The translations under genes and the position numbers were made by a program. A stretch of 64,000 nt of DNA from Desulfuromonadales bacterium (GTDB lineage: Bacteria; Desulfobacterota; Desulfuromonadia; Desulfuromonadales; BM103). Positions 55,636-64,000 of the stretch are shown here, piece by piece. The notes under the pieces are model-generated. The model saw only the letters and a program-made list of their open reading frames with translations, did no database searches and was not told the DNA's origin. Location of the stretch: the NCBI GenBank assembly GCA_030145205.1, contig JAQYVZ010000018.1, forward strand, positions 1-64,000, given 5' to 3'. Each line of letters starts with the position of its first letter. Position 1 is the stretch's first letter.

Positions 55636-56378
55636 CAGTCAGCCTTCTCACTCTCGGCCGCACGCAGCTCTTCGAGCACACAGAGATCCCAATCTCTGAG
55701 AGGAATCGCCTGCAGCAAGTCCGGGCGCCGCAGCAGAGTTCGCCGTAATTGCTCACGCCGACGCCATTCGGCGATCTTCTGATGATTGCCGGAGAGCAAA
55801 ATTTCGGGGACCTTCTGACCATTAAAGTCTGCCGGGCGGGTATATTGCGGATATTCGAGCAGACCGTCGCTGTGGCTGTCGGTTTCGGCGCTGCTGGCGC
55901 TGCCGAGCACACCGGGCAGCAGGCGGGCTATAGCATCAATCATCGCCATGGCGGCCAACTCGCCACCGGTCAACACAAAATCTCCCAGGGAAAGCTCCTC
56001 ATCGACCAGGGAACGGATGCGCTCGTCAAACCCTTCGTAACGGCCACAGACAAACGTCAGGCTTTCCGCCTGACTGAGTCGACGGGCCTCCGCCTGACGG
56101 AACGGCTGTCCTTGGGGCGACATCAGTAAAACCCGCGTACCGGGAGAACGCTGGCGCAGATCAGCCAGAGCCCGCGCCACCGGCTCAACCTTCATGACCA
56201 TACCGTCGCCACCGCCGTAGGGGGTGTCATCCGTCACAAGGTGGCGTCCTTCGGCCCAGTCGCGCAGATTATGCACGTCGAGCTGGAACAGACCCTTCTC
56301 GCGGGCTTTCCCCAGAATGCTCGTCGTCATCGGTCCATCAAGCATCGTCGGGAAGAGTGTCAGGACATTAAATTTCAT
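55635..56378 (-). CDS. trmD: tRNA (guanine-37-N1)-methyltransferase
   Basis: A 247-residue SPOUT enzyme that methylates G37 of tRNAs to prevent frameshifting. '[11 protein letters not shown]', '[17 protein letters not shown]', '[13 protein letters not shown]' and '[27 protein letters not shown]' are signatures. ATG 56378 overlaps rimM by 11 bases; upstream in-frame starts lie inside rimM. Confidence 0.97.
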   Translation of the reverse strand: MKFNVLTLFPTMLDGPMTTSILGKAREKGLFQLDVHNLRDWAEGRHLVTDDTPYGGGDGMVMKVEPVARALADLRQRSPGTRVLLMSPQGQPFRQAEARRLSQAESLTFVCGRYEGFDERIRSLVDEELSLGDFVLTGGELAAMAMIDAIARLLPGVLGSASSAETDSHSDGLLEYPQYTRPADFNGQKVPEILLSGNHQKIAEWRRREQLRRTLLRRPDLLQAIPLRDWDLCVLEELRAAESEKAD

Positions 56379-56904
56379 CAGGATCCGGAACCAACCCGTC
56401 AGGCAGGTCGACCAGAAGTTCACCGGTTTCGTCATCGACTCCCTCGAGAAAGGGAGGAATGGCAGGAACCAGAACTTCCCCGCCCGCACCGCGGACGACG
56501 AGAATTTCATGGGCAGCAGTCACAAACATCTCCTCAACTTCGCCGATCACGCCACGCCGACGGTCAACCACGGTGCGCCCTTGGAGATCGCACCAGAAAT
56601 GCTGATCGTCATCCAGTTCGGGCAAATCAGCGCACTTCACCAACAGGGTCTGCCCTGTCAGTTGTTTCGCTGCATCGATATGGGAAACCTGTTCGAAGTG
56701 AACCAGGAGGAGTTGCTTGTGGGGAGTACAACGTTGAATACGATAGGGGGTCAAGCGGCCAGAGGAATCTCGCAGGAAGACGTCCCGGACAGCCGCAAGG
56801 GCGAGGGCACCCGTCGGCAGGGGGCGAACCTTCAGATCACCGCGCAGGCCGTGAGTCCCGGCCAGCACACCGACTTCCATCAGTTGATCCGCAGAGGGTT
56901 TCAT
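56368..56904 (-). CDS. rimM: 16S rRNA processing protein RimM
   Basis: A 178-residue ribosome maturation factor that binds S19 and helps shape the 30S head. '[19 protein letters not shown]' opens the N-terminal domain, and a PRC-barrel follows ('[36 protein letters not shown]'). No clear ribosome binding site precedes the ATG. Confidence 0.95.
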   Translation of the reverse strand: MKPSADQLMEVGVLAGTHGLRGDLKVRPLPTGALALAAVRDVFLRDSSGRLTPYRIQRCTPHKQLLLVHFEQVSHIDAAKQLTGQTLLVKCADLPELDDDQHFWCDLQGRTVVDRRRGVIGEVEEMFVTAAHEILVVRGAGGEVLVPAIPPFLEGVDDETGELLVDLPDGLVPDPDEI

Positions 56905-57169
56905 TTTTCAGAACCAGCCCGTTGCAAAGAAAGCTTTTACGGACAACCGGACCGCCATAAACCACGTCGGCCCGGGCGTTGCATCAACCAGGGAACCATT
57001 CCGCAGGGGTCCTCATATTGGGCCAGATGAGGGACAGCCAGCTACAAAAGCAGGGTCATCCTCATGACAGAGCCACAACCTGAACGGGCTGCAAACACCA
57101 TAAAAGGAGCCCTGCCTTACAGCAGCAGAGATTTATGGAGAACGGCAGTCGGGCCGTCCTCCAAATCCA
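56905..57169. other. Gap between rpsP and rimM, no khpA
   Basis: No gene seen in 265 bases. In related genomes a small KH-domain protein (khpA) sits here; its 'GKVIGK' motif is not found in any frame. A GGAGAACGGC/GCCGTCCTCC hairpin with one mismatch at 57137-57162 follows rpsP but lacks a T-run. Confidence 0.5.
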
Positions 57170-57430
57170 TCACGCCTGCTTGAACTTATCCCAGATACCC
57201 TGATTGCGCAGCAGCGTACGAACCGTATCGGTCGGCTGGGCGCCCTTCTGGAGCCAGTCGATGATGCGCTCTTCCTTCAGGTTCACCATTGGCGGATCCA
57301 ACTTGGGGTCGTACTGGCCGAGGCTTTCGATGAAACGACCATCACGCGGGAACCGCTCGTCTGCAGCCACCACCTGATAAAAAGGCTTTTTCTTGGCGCC
57401 ACCGCGGGCCAGTCTGATTTTTACTGCCAT
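57170..57430 (-). CDS. rpsP: Ribosomal protein bS16
   Basis: An 86-residue small-subunit protein. '[42 protein letters not shown]' is the typical start. AGGAGG precedes the ATG. It follows ffh by 66 bases. Confidence 0.97.
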   Translation of the reverse strand: MAVKIRLARGGAKKKPFYQVVAADERFPRDGRFIESLGQYDPKLDPPMVNLKEERIIDWLQKGAQPTDTVRTLLRNQGIWDKFKQA

Positions 57431-57496
57431 AGTCTTAACTTCCTCCTCTAAACGTGTTTCGTCAGGATTATCCTGTTTCGTTGTTATGTGTATCGA

Positions 57497-58849
57497 TCAG
57501 AAAGGCAGGCCCCCGCCGCGCCCCATCATGTTGCGCATTCCCTTGGGACCCATCTTCTGCATTTTCTTCATCATTTTCTGTGCTTCGGTAAACTTTTTCA
57601 GCAGCTGGTTGACATCCTGAACCCGGGTACCGCTGCCATTGGCAATCCGCAAACGCCGAGAGCCATTAAGAATTTTATGATTACGGCGTTCCTGCACCGT
57701 CATCGAATTGATGATCGCCTCGATCTTTTTCAGCTCATCTTCTGGCAGCTGCGCACCCTGCATCTGCTTGAGTGCCTTGCCGGCGCCAGGGATCATCGAA
57801 AGGATCGAATCGACCGAGCCCATCTTCTTGATCGTTTTGAGCTGATCCCGGAAAGTTTCCAGGGTAAAGCCATCTTCACGCAGCTGCTTTTCGATCGCCG
57901 CCGCGTCATCCTGATCGATCGCCGCTTCTGCTTTCTCGATCAGAGAGAGGACATCCCCCATACCGAGAATACGTTGCGCCAAACGGTCCGCATGGAAGGT
58001 CTCGAGTGCATCGAGCTTTTCTCCCATACCGGCCAGTTTGATCGGCTTGCCAGTGACCGCACGAATCGAGAGGGCTGCACCGCCGCGGGCGTCACCATCC
58101 AGCTTGGTCAGCACGACACCGGTCAGGTCAAGCCGTTCATCAAACGAGCTTGCAACATTGACCGCGTCCTGGCCGGTCATGGCATCTGCTACCAGCAAAA
58201 TCTCGCGCGGCTCCAGAGCGACCTTGATCCGCTCCAGCTCCTGCATCAGTTCATCATCGATATGCAGGCGGCCTGCGGTATCGAGAATCAGTGTATCGTA
58301 ACCCTGCCGCTCAGCGAAGGCATGCGCCTGCTTGCAGATATCGACCGGGTTCTGATCCGCCGAGCTGTCAAACACAGCAATATCGAGCTGACGGCCCAGA
58401 GTCTTAAGCTGTTCAATTGCGGCCGGGCGGTAGATATCGGCCGGCACCAGCAGCGGGTTGCGCTTTTCGCGTCGCAGCTTCAGCGCCAACTTGCCACAAG
58501 TGGTGGTTTTACCTGCCCCCTGCAGACCGCACAACATGATACCGACTGGCGGACGAGCAGCCAGGTCGAGATCGTTGTCTTCGCCAGCACCCATCAACTT
58601 GCCCAGCTCGTCGCGGACGATCTTGATCACCTGCTGGGCAGGCGTCAGGCTTTGCAGGACATCCTGGCCGACCGCACGCTCACGCACCGCCGCCACGAAA
58701 TCCTTGACCACCTTGAAGTTAACATCCGCCTCAAGCAGCGCAAGACGCACTTCTCGTAGCGCCTGCTGGATGTTTTCCTCAGTCAGGCGACCACGGCCAC
58801 GCAGTTTTTTAAAAACTGTATCAAACTTTTCGGAGAGGCTGTCAAACAT
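57497..58849 (-). CDS. ffh: Signal recognition particle protein Ffh
   Basis: A 450-residue SRP54 homologue that targets nascent membrane proteins. N domain, then G domain ('GLQGAGKTTTCGKLA', 'LDTAGRLHIDDEL', 'TKLDGDARGGAAL') and a Met-rich M domain ending in 'MMKKMQKMGPKGMRNMMGRGGG'. ATG 58849 begins the conserved 'MFDSLSEKFDTVF'. It is first of the translation block, with a promoter at 58892-58921. Confidence 0.97.
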   Translation of the reverse strand: MFDSLSEKFDTVFKKLRGRGRLTEENIQQALREVRLALLEADVNFKVVKDFVAAVRERAVGQDVLQSLTPAQQVIKIVRDELGKLMGAGEDNDLDLAARPPVGIMLCGLQGAGKTTTCGKLALKLRREKRNPLLVPADIYRPAAIEQLKTLGRQLDIAVFDSSADQNPVDICKQAHAFAERQGYDTLILDTAGRLHIDDELMQELERIKVALEPREILLVADAMTGQDAVNVASSFDERLDLTGVVLTKLDGDARGGAALSIRAVTGKPIKLAGMGEKLDALETFHADRLAQRILGMGDVLSLIEKAEAAIDQDDAAAIEKQLREDGFTLETFRDQLKTIKKMGSVDSILSMIPGAGKALKQMQGAQLPEDELKKIEAIINSMTVQERRNHKILNGSRRLRIANGSGTRVQDVNQLLKKFTEAQKMMKKMQKMGPKGMRNMMGRGGGLPF

Positions 58850-58891
58850 ATCTCTACAACCCTGTGCGGGCAATTTCGTGACAAATGAAGT

Positions 58892-58921
58892 ACTTTAGTG
58901 AAGCAACCCGGATTTTGTCAA
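58892..58921 (-). promoter_or_regulatory. Promoter of the ffh-rpsP block
   Basis: On the minus strand TTGACA (58916-58921), an 18-base spacer and TAAAGT (58892-58897), 43 bases before the ffh ATG. Confidence 0.6.
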
Positions 58922-58947
58922 GCAAAAACGGGGCAAACAGCCTGCGA

Positions 58948-59202
58948 TTACGCCTGTAGCAGAAAGGTCTCACCCTGTTTCTGGTGAAGCTCGGCGGGCA
59001 ACAGTTCATTTGACGTCAGAACCGCAAACACGGCATCTCGATGTTCCGGGGAAAACCGTAAGGCCAAGCCGCAGTCGGAGGAGAGCTGACGCGGCACCGG
59101 GATCAACAAAAATTCCACCTCGGCCTCCTTAAGCAGCTTCTCCGCCTTGAGCACCCGGTGGATCGAGTGAAAAATTGCAACAAAATCTTTTTCGTGAACC
59201 AC
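58948..59202 (-). CDS. DUF3343 protein (putative Se/S carrier-like)
   Basis: An 84-residue protein starting at GTG 59202, chosen because GGAAGGG lies eight bases upstream and the family pattern begins there ('FVAIFHSIHRVLKAEKLLKEAEVEFLLIPVPRQLSSDCGLALRF'). DUF3343 proteins carry one conserved Cys followed by GLA/GLG and are thought to carry selenium or sulfur; the Cys here is in 'SSDCGLAL'. Role in this cell unknown. Confidence 0.8.
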   Translation of the reverse strand: MVHEKDFVAIFHSIHRVLKAEKLLKEAEVEFLLIPVPRQLSSDCGLALRFSPEHRDAVFAVLTSNELLPAELHQKQGETFLLQA

Positions 59203-59423
59203 GTTTGACGCCCTTCCAGCTAAAAAGTTCGGCATCATGCCACGAATCCCGGCACAGGGCAAGCACCGGGATTTTGACTCTGCTTCTCCCGCAAAAAGAA
59301 CGCCCTGAACCAGCGTCATGATAGCAGGAAGCCTGCTTCGATGGCTGGCTCAGGGCAGATTGTCGCTCTTCTACAGAGCCCTTCCTCAAACCGGATGACA
59401 CGATCTGCAATGAGACGAATCAG

Positions 59424-60611
59424 CTACAACTCTACTTCCGGGAGGTCGTCAAGCCACCCTCCGTTTTCGGTAAGCTGTCGAACCAGCATCCGTGAGGATT
59501 CTTCCGGGTGCTCCGGCCGGGCATGCAGTTGCTTCATAATCAGCTTATCGCCGATCCGACCGCAAATCTCGATCTTGCCGATATCGTGGCCGATAATGAA
59601 TTTGAAACGTTTACCGTAACCATCCAACTGCTTACGCGCCTTATCAACGATATCAACCCCCTCTTTCAGCGGCACCTGAAAATGGTGGCGAACCCGCGAG
59701 ACCGGCATGCACTGGTAGAGATAGTACGGGTTGACGCCGATCCGGAGCAGCTTGTTCATTAGCTCGACCAACGTCTCGACGTTGTCATTGACGCCGCGCA
59801 GGAACACCGCCTGGTTGTTCACCGTAATCCCCGCTTCGCGCAGACGCATGATCGCCTCGGCCGCAACCGGGGTGATCTCATCGGGGTGGTTGAAATGGGT
59901 CGGGACATACAGTGTCTTGGTCTGATTAAACTCCCGCAGCACTTCGATCAGCTCATCATCGAAGAAGCGGATCGGATAAACCACCGGTGCCCGTGAACCG
60001 ACCCGGACATAGTTGAGGTGATCGAGCCCTTTGAGTTCATCGAGCATGGCCTTGACCGTCGGAGTCGGCAACATAAAGGGATCGCCACCCGAAATCAGGA
60101 CATTGCTCAACTCCTTGTGCTCTGCGAAGTACTTGGCCGCCCCTTGGAAGTTCTTCACGGTCTGTTCGTTGGGCAGACCGACCATACGCTTGCGGAAGCA
60201 GTGGCGACAGTACATAGCGCAGTACTCCGTACCAACCACCAAGGCGGTGTAGGGGTACTTGTGCAGAATGCCGTTACCCTTGTCATGCTTGTCGTCGCCG
60301 TAGGGGTCACCGGTCGTCTCCCCCATCGCCCCGGCCACGACTAGCTCATCGATGTCCGGGACACAGAGCCTGCGGATCGGGTCGGCAGGATCGTTGGCAT
60401 CGATCAGACTCAGATAGTAACGCGGGATATTCATCGGATGAGCACCGACAACTTCTTTAAGGTCCGCCTCTTCTTCGGAAGAGAGATCAATATAGGCCTT
60501 CAACTCATCGACAGAGGTAATATTATTTTTCAGTTCCTCTTTCCAATCAAGCTGACGCCAATCAACCGTGGCCTCGATTTTCTTTTTTTCCATTTGGCCT
60601 TTTGCCGACAT
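59424..60611 (-). CDS. KamA family radical SAM aminomutase-like protein
   Basis: A 395-residue protein of the lysine 2,3-aminomutase family. The radical SAM motif is 'YCAMYCRHCFRKR' (CxxxCxxC), with 'LISGGDPFMLP' after it. It differs from true lysine 2,3-aminomutase where the substrate is held: 'YQCMPVS' has Met where the lysine enzyme has Asp ('YQCDLS'), the 'DAPGGGGK' PLP-lysine stretch reads 'GHDIGKIEI', and the C-terminal Cys triad for zinc is absent. The substrate is thus likely not lysine. AAGGAT precedes ATG 60611. Confidence 0.85.
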   Translation of the reverse strand: MSAKGQMEKKKIEATVDWRQLDWKEELKNNITSVDELKAYIDLSSEEEADLKEVVGAHPMNIPRYYLSLIDANDPADPIRRLCVPDIDELVVAGAMGETTGDPYGDDKHDKGNGILHKYPYTALVVGTEYCAMYCRHCFRKRMVGLPNEQTVKNFQGAAKYFAEHKELSNVLISGGDPFMLPTPTVKAMLDELKGLDHLNYVRVGSRAPVVYPIRFFDDELIEVLREFNQTKTLYVPTHFNHPDEITPVAAEAIMRLREAGITVNNQAVFLRGVNDNVETLVELMNKLLRIGVNPYYLYQCMPVSRVRHHFQVPLKEGVDIVDKARKQLDGYGKRFKFIIGHDIGKIEICGRIGDKLIMKQLHARPEHPEESSRMLVRQLTENGGWLDDLPEVEL

Positions 60612-60812
60612 AGTTTTTATCCTTTCACAAATTTCGCTCTCCCTGTCGACCCAAGCTTTTCGACTCCAGGAACGAGAAAGATGAGCATCGCCAAAGCGCT
60701 GCAATGGCGATCAGCACAGCAATAACTTGCACCTGTCAATCTTTTACTACGCGGCTTGGACTTTGCGTTAAAACAGGAGTAACTTGTCCGATTTCCTGAA
60801 GAAATTTAATGA

Positions 60813-60840
60813 TTGCCATAACACTTCGACATGTTATCAT
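60813..60840 (+). promoter_or_regulatory. Promoter candidate for the amino-acid ABC operon
   Basis: TTGCCA (60813-60818), 16-base spacer, TATCAT (60835-60840). An inverted repeat ATAACA-N8-TGTTAT (60818-60837) fills the spacer and could be an operator. The rest of the 60612-60935 gap shows no gene. Confidence 0.4.
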
Positions 60841-60935
60841 TAAAGTTGGTTTGATTTCTAGGATACATTCCGCCCGGACCCAACCGTCCTGTTTTCAGCT
60901 CCACATGGAGCCCCACCCAACAAAGGAGAGACTGC

Positions 60936-61673
60936 ATGAAAAAGCTTGTTGTACTGCTACTGATCAGCGTGCTATTTGCGACATCCGGAACCGCTTTTGC
61001 TGACAAGCTCTACGTTGGCACAGACACATCTTTCGTACCCTTTGAATACAAGGGCAAGGACGGCAAATACACCGGTTTCGACATCGACCTCTGGGCAGAG
61101 CTTGCCAAGCGGATCGGCGTTGAATATGAGCTCAAGCCGATGGACTTCAACGGCTTGATCCCAGGTCTGACGACCGGCAACTTGGACGTCGCCCTGGCTG
61201 CTATTTTCATAAAATCCGCCCGTGAAGAAAAAATTGACTTCTCCCATCCCTACTTCCGGGCGGGCCTGAAAGTTATGGTGCAGGCCAACAACACTGACAT
61301 CAAGGCCCCTGCCGACCTCAAAGGCAAGGTCGTTGCCGTGAAACTCGGCACGGCAACGGTTGAATATGTCGAGACCCTGGGCGCCAAAAAGGTCGTCAAA
61401 TTCCCGAACATCGACCAGGCTTATCTCGAAGTCGCGACCGGTGGTGCCGATGCAGCCATGCACGACACTCCGAACGTGCTGTACTACATCAAAACGGCAG
61501 GCCAAGGCCGGGTTAAAGCTGTCGGCCCCGACGTCAAAGCAGCGCAATACGGCATTGCCTTCCCCGCCGGCAGTGAGCTTCGGGAAAAAGTTAACGTTGC
61601 CTTGCTGCAAATGATGGAAGACGGCGCCTACGCTGACCTTTACAGAAAATGGTTCAATTCTGATCCCGAATAA
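60936..61673 (+). CDS. Polar amino-acid ABC transporter substrate-binding protein
   Basis: A 245-residue periplasmic protein. Signal peptide 'MKKLVVLLLISVLFATSGTAFA', then a SBP_bac_3 fold ('YVGTDTSFVPFEYKGKDGKYTGFDIDLWAELAKRIGVEYEL', 'MDFNGLIPGLTTGNLDVALAAIFIKSAREEKIDFS'). GlnH/ArtJ-like, but with 'AAIFIKSAREEKIDFS' the exact amino acid cannot be named. GGAGAG precedes the ATG. A 14-base hairpin separates it from the permease gene. Confidence 0.92.
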   Translation: MKKLVVLLLISVLFATSGTAFADKLYVGTDTSFVPFEYKGKDGKYTGFDIDLWAELAKRIGVEYELKPMDFNGLIPGLTTGNLDVALAAIFIKSAREEKIDFSHPYFRAGLKVMVQANNTDIKAPADLKGKVVAVKLGTATVEYVETLGAKKVVKFPNIDQAYLEVATGGADAAMHDTPNVLYYIKTAGQGRVKAVGPDVKAAQYGIAFPAGSELREKVNVALLQMMEDGAYADLYRKWFNSDPE

Positions 61674-61731
61674 CATCAACAACGCCCTGTAAAAACAAAA
61701 TCTTCCGTACAGGGACATTGTCAGACCAACA

Positions 61732-61770
61732 CAGATCCCCTTCGACCGACCCTGTGTCGAAGGGGATCTG
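61732..61770 (+). other. Intercistronic hairpin between binding protein and permease genes
   Basis: CAGATCCCCTTCGA, 11-base loop, TCGAAGGGGATCTG: a perfect 14-base stem followed by CATATAAAAAA, no T-run. Such stems stabilise the upstream mRNA so that more binding protein than permease is made. Confidence 0.75.
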
Positions 61771-61823
61771 CATATAAAAAACCACTTCACGGCTAACAGC
61801 TTTTAAAGACGAGACAATTATCT

Positions 61824-62546
61824 ATGGATTTTGAGTTTTCCGTTATTGTTGAATCGTTGCCCATGCTTTTTGAGGGAGCGAAACTCACCTGGGTCATCAC
61901 CTTGGCAGGCATCGGCGGTGGCATGGTTATTGGCATCCTGGCCGGACTGGGTCGAATCGCTGGCACGCCCTACCTCGGTGATGAACCGCATGGAATCTTC
62001 ATACCGGTCAGTGTCTTGACCAGATATCTTTCCGCCGGCTTTGTCGAAGGGATCCGTGGCACGCCGATCATCGTGCAGGCAATGTTTCTCTACTTTGCCT
62101 TCCCAATGCTGGTCAGGGCGCTCTTTACGATAGATCAGTTCAGGATGGAGGCGCTCACCGCCGCCGTCATCACCATCATGATCAACGCCGGAGCCTACAT
62201 TGCCGAAATCGTGCGCGGCTCCGTTATCTCGGTGCATAAGGGTCTGATCGAAGCAGGCCTGTCGCTGGGGATCAGTCGTTTTCAACTGATCGCTCACGTC
62301 ATCGGCCCGATCGCCATCAGAAGAATGATCCCGCCACTCGGCAACCAGTTCATCATCAGCCTGAAAGACACATCGCTCTTCATTGTCATTGGGGTCGGCG
62401 AACTGACCCGCCAGGGACAAGAGATTATGGCGAGTAATTTCCGGGCACTGGAAATATGGCTGACCGTCGCCATCATCTACCTGCTCATGACGTCCGTCCT
62501 GGCGATGACCCTGCGGCACTTTGAACGTAAGATGAAGATCTTCTAG
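61824..62546 (+). CDS. Polar amino-acid ABC transporter permease
   Basis: A 240-residue inner-membrane permease of the HisM/GlnP type. Around five helices; the ATPase-contact (EAA) loop reads '[33 protein letters not shown]', and '[19 protein letters not shown]' is a family signature. Only one permease gene is present, so it probably works as a homodimer. An unusual insert '[17 protein letters not shown]' lengthens the first loop. Confidence 0.92.
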   Translation: MDFEFSVIVESLPMLFEGAKLTWVITLAGIGGGMVIGILAGLGRIAGTPYLGDEPHGIFIPVSVLTRYLSAGFVEGIRGTPIIVQAMFLYFAFPMLVRALFTIDQFRMEALTAAVITIMINAGAYIAEIVRGSVISVHKGLIEAGLSLGISRFQLIAHVIGPIAIRRMIPPLGNQFIISLKDTSLFIVIGVGELTRQGQEIMASNFRALEIWLTVAIIYLLMTSVLAMTLRHFERKMKIF

Positions 62547-62641
62547 TTGCTTTTTCAGGCCTGGAAATCATCGTGTCACCCGTTCCCCAACGCGCACCAG
62601 CTCTGCAGCTCTGACTGCCGGGCAACGTTAAGGCTGAGAAT

Positions 62642-63382
62642 ATGTCGAACATTATCGAAATGAAGAATATCTGCAAGTCGTTCGGCCGCACAGAAGTGTT
62701 GCACAACATCGATTTTGCAGTGGCCGAGGGAGAGGTTGTCGTCATTATCGGGCCCTCAGGTTCCGGCAAGTCCACCCTGATTCGCTGCATCAACTGCCTG
62801 GAAATGATTTCCAGCGGGGAGCTGATTGTTGATACGATCCGCATCCCGGCCGAGCAAAGTCGCATCCGTCAGATCCGGCTTGAAGTCGGCATGGTTTTCC
62901 AGCAATTCAACCTGTTTCCTCACATGTCGGCTCTTGAGAATGTCGCCTTCGGTCCCCGCAAGGCCCGAGGGATGAAGGTCTCCGAAGCGGAACCGGTTGC
63001 CCTCGACCTGCTGGACAAGGTTGGCCTGGCCGACTTCAAAGACAAACTACCGGGACAGCTGTCAGGCGGTCAACAACAGCGCGTCGCCATTGCCCGTGCG
63101 CTCGCTGTCAATCCGCGCGTCATGCTGTTCGACGAACCCACTTCAGCATTGGACCCGGAAATGATCGGTGAAGTTCTGGATGTCATGAAGAACATCGCCA
63201 AGGACAGTGGCATGACAATGGTCGTCGTCACCCACGAAATGGGGTTTGCCTCCCAGGTCGGCGACCGGTTGATTTTCATGGACGACGGCCGGATTATCGA
63301 AGAAGGCAAGCCGGGGGAAGTCATGAAGAACCCAACCTCGGACCGGCTCAAAGACTTCCTGAGCCACGTCAAACATCACTGA
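62642..63382 (+). CDS. Polar amino-acid ABC transporter ATPase (GlnQ-like)
   Basis: A 246-residue ATPase. Walker A 'GPSGSGKS' near residue 38, signature 'LSGGQQQR', Walker B '[15 protein letters not shown]' and '[15 protein letters not shown]'. It powers the importer with the two genes before it. A 95-base gap without a gene precedes it; the ATG lies downstream of a weak site. A terminator follows. Confidence 0.94.
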   Translation: MSNIIEMKNICKSFGRTEVLHNIDFAVAEGEVVVIIGPSGSGKSTLIRCINCLEMISSGELIVDTIRIPAEQSRIRQIRLEVGMVFQQFNLFPHMSALENVAFGPRKARGMKVSEAEPVALDLLDKVGLADFKDKLPGQLSGGQQQRVAIARALAVNPRVMLFDEPTSALDPEMIGEVLDVMKNIAKDSGMTMVVVTHEMGFASQVGDRLIFMDDGRIIEEGKPGEVMKNPTSDRLKDFLSHVKHH

Positions 63383-63410
63383 CGACGTTTCCAAACCAAG
63401 AAATGACACA

Positions 63411-63448
63411 GAAAGGATCTGCCCTCCAAGGCAGGTCCTTTCTTGTTT
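63411..63448 (+). terminator. Intrinsic terminator of the ABC operon
   Basis: GAAAGGATCTGCC, six-base loop, GGCAGGTCCTTTC (one G-U pair), then TTGTTT. Confidence 0.8.
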
Positions 63449-63493
63449 AAGGAGAACTGTTCCCGGGATTTTGTCACCGGCAGCATTTCCTGC

Positions 63494-63522
63494 TTGACAA
63501 GCAAATGACGATTGTCGACAAT
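63494..63522 (+). promoter_or_regulatory. Promoter of the GntR-type gene
   Basis: TTGACA (63494-63499), 17-base spacer, GACAAT (63517-63522). The -10 box lies inside the palindrome at 63510-63523. Confidence 0.6.
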
Positions 63523-63523
63523 C
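63510..63523. promoter_or_regulatory. Perfect palindrome, likely GntR operator
   Basis: GATTGTCGACAATC reads the same on both strands and fits the GT-Nx-AC scheme of GntR family sites. It covers the -10 box, so the regulator probably represses itself. Confidence 0.6.
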
Positions 63524-63545
63524 GATCATCTCCAAGGAGCAATCT

Positions 63546-64000
63546 ATGCCAATCATCAAGAAAACCTATAAGGATCAAGTCGTCGCTTACGTCTACCAGC
63601 TGCTTCTGGATGGTACGCTGAACGCGGGTGAGCAGATCAAGGAAAGCCATCTGGCCGAAGAGATGGGAATCAGTCGGGCCCCTATCCGCGAAGCTCTCAA
63701 AGAACTGATTATGAATGGCCTGGTTGAATATCGTCCCCAGGTCGGCAACTTCATCGCCAACATGTCTCCGAAACAGACGATCGACAGCTACACCACGCGT
63801 GGTGTTTTGGAAGGGTTTGCTGTCATGCAGACCTACAATCAGTTCTCCGCGGAAGAACTCAAAAAGCTAGGGAATCTGGTCAGCCAAATGGAAGCTTACG
63901 CAACTCAAAAGAACAACCGGATGCTCACCAATACCGGTGGAGAGTTCCACGATCTGCTGATCAGCAAAAGCAATAATGTGCAACTGCTCGAGTACACTGA
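63546..64000 (+). CDS. GntR/FadR family transcriptional regulator, cut by the window end
   Basis: The first 151 residues are in the window. A winged helix ('YKDQVVAYVYQLLLDGTLNAGEQIKESHLAEEMGISRAPIREALKELIMNGLVEYRPQVGNFI') is followed by the start of an FCD-type ligand domain ('SYTTRGVLEGFAV', 'GGEFHDLLISKSNN'). AAGGAG precedes the ATG. It may control the adjacent amino-acid transporter or genes beyond the window. Confidence 0.88.
   Translation, partial: MPIIKKTYKDQVVAYVYQLLLDGTLNAGEQIKESHLAEEMGISRAPIREALKELIMNGLVEYRPQVGNFIANMSPKQTIDSYTTRGVLEGFAVMQTYNQFSAEELKKLGNLVSQMEAYATQKNNRMLTNTGGEFHDLLISKSNNVQLLEYT

Noticed and set aside
57488-58759. Open frame of 423 codons opposite ffh
   Set aside because: Antisense to a certain gene, no family resemblance.
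60818-60837. ATAACA-N8-TGTTAT as the operator of the downstream GntR regulator
   Set aside because: It does not resemble the palindrome at the GntR promoter, so a shared regulator is not supported.

Overview
The window reads as the chromosome of a diderm, anaerobic delta-type proteobacterium, most likely of the Desulfuromonadales (Geobacter, Pelobacter or Desulfuromonas relatives). This is an inference from several things seen together: a full Mla lipid-transport operon and a meso-diaminopimelate type MurE (Gram-negative envelope), a cytoplasmic four-subunit [NiFe]-hydrogenase, two good sigma-54 promoters, a GSU3473-like small protein and a short Cys-rich protein of a kind I associate with Geobacter relatives, and the gene order of the dcw and ffh-rpsP-rimM-trmD blocks. 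No rRNA, tRNA, CRISPR array or insertion sequence was seen.

Region by region. 1-2700 is visibly AT-rich and partly decayed: a yegP-like gene without its 5' part, an intact AraC regulator, a DUF1127 protein and a csaA-like gene with an in-frame stop. 2718-4365 holds an EamA exporter and a phage-type deoxynucleotide kinase. 4362-8353 (minus) is mlaE-F-D-A-C plus a cyclic-nucleotide-binding protein. 8525-12312 is hydBGDA for a soluble hydrogenase. 12384-15006 has an Lrp regulator divergent from alanine dehydrogenase, then a crotonase. 15193-21845 has a CBS/nucleotidyltransferase protein, a membrane GGDEF protein with a Cys-rich sensor, a radical SAM protein, a pirin and a cupin.

22168-39129 (minus) is an almost unbroken dcw cluster: mraZ, rsmH, ftsL, ftsI, murE, murF, mraY, murD, ftsW, murG, murC, ddl, ftsQ, ftsA, ftsZ. 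It is driven by a strong promoter, has many 1-14 bp overlaps and ends in a clear terminator. murB is not in it. 39411-46581 carries a CorC-type protein, ligA, acyP, a sigma-54-driven Cys-rich small protein, rsmI and nadE.

46582-52453 is accessory: an alpha/beta hydrolase behind a sigma-54 promoter with an upstream palindrome, a GSU3473-like protein, a beta-CASP nuclease, a GapN-like aldehyde dehydrogenase with an altered active-site motif, and a DUF2780 protein. 52637-58849 (minus) is the translation/SRP block ffh-rpsP-rimM-trmD-RNA methyltransferase-DUF1858-tpx-rplS-rnhB-yraN, without khpA. The window ends with a DUF3343 protein, an unusual KamA-type radical SAM enzyme, a polar amino-acid ABC importer and the start of a GntR regulator whose promoter carries a perfect palindrome.

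No wholly new multi-gene system was found. The best leads are the two sigma-54 units, the Cys-rich GGDEF sensor, the atypical aldehyde dehydrogenase and the atypical KamA enzyme.
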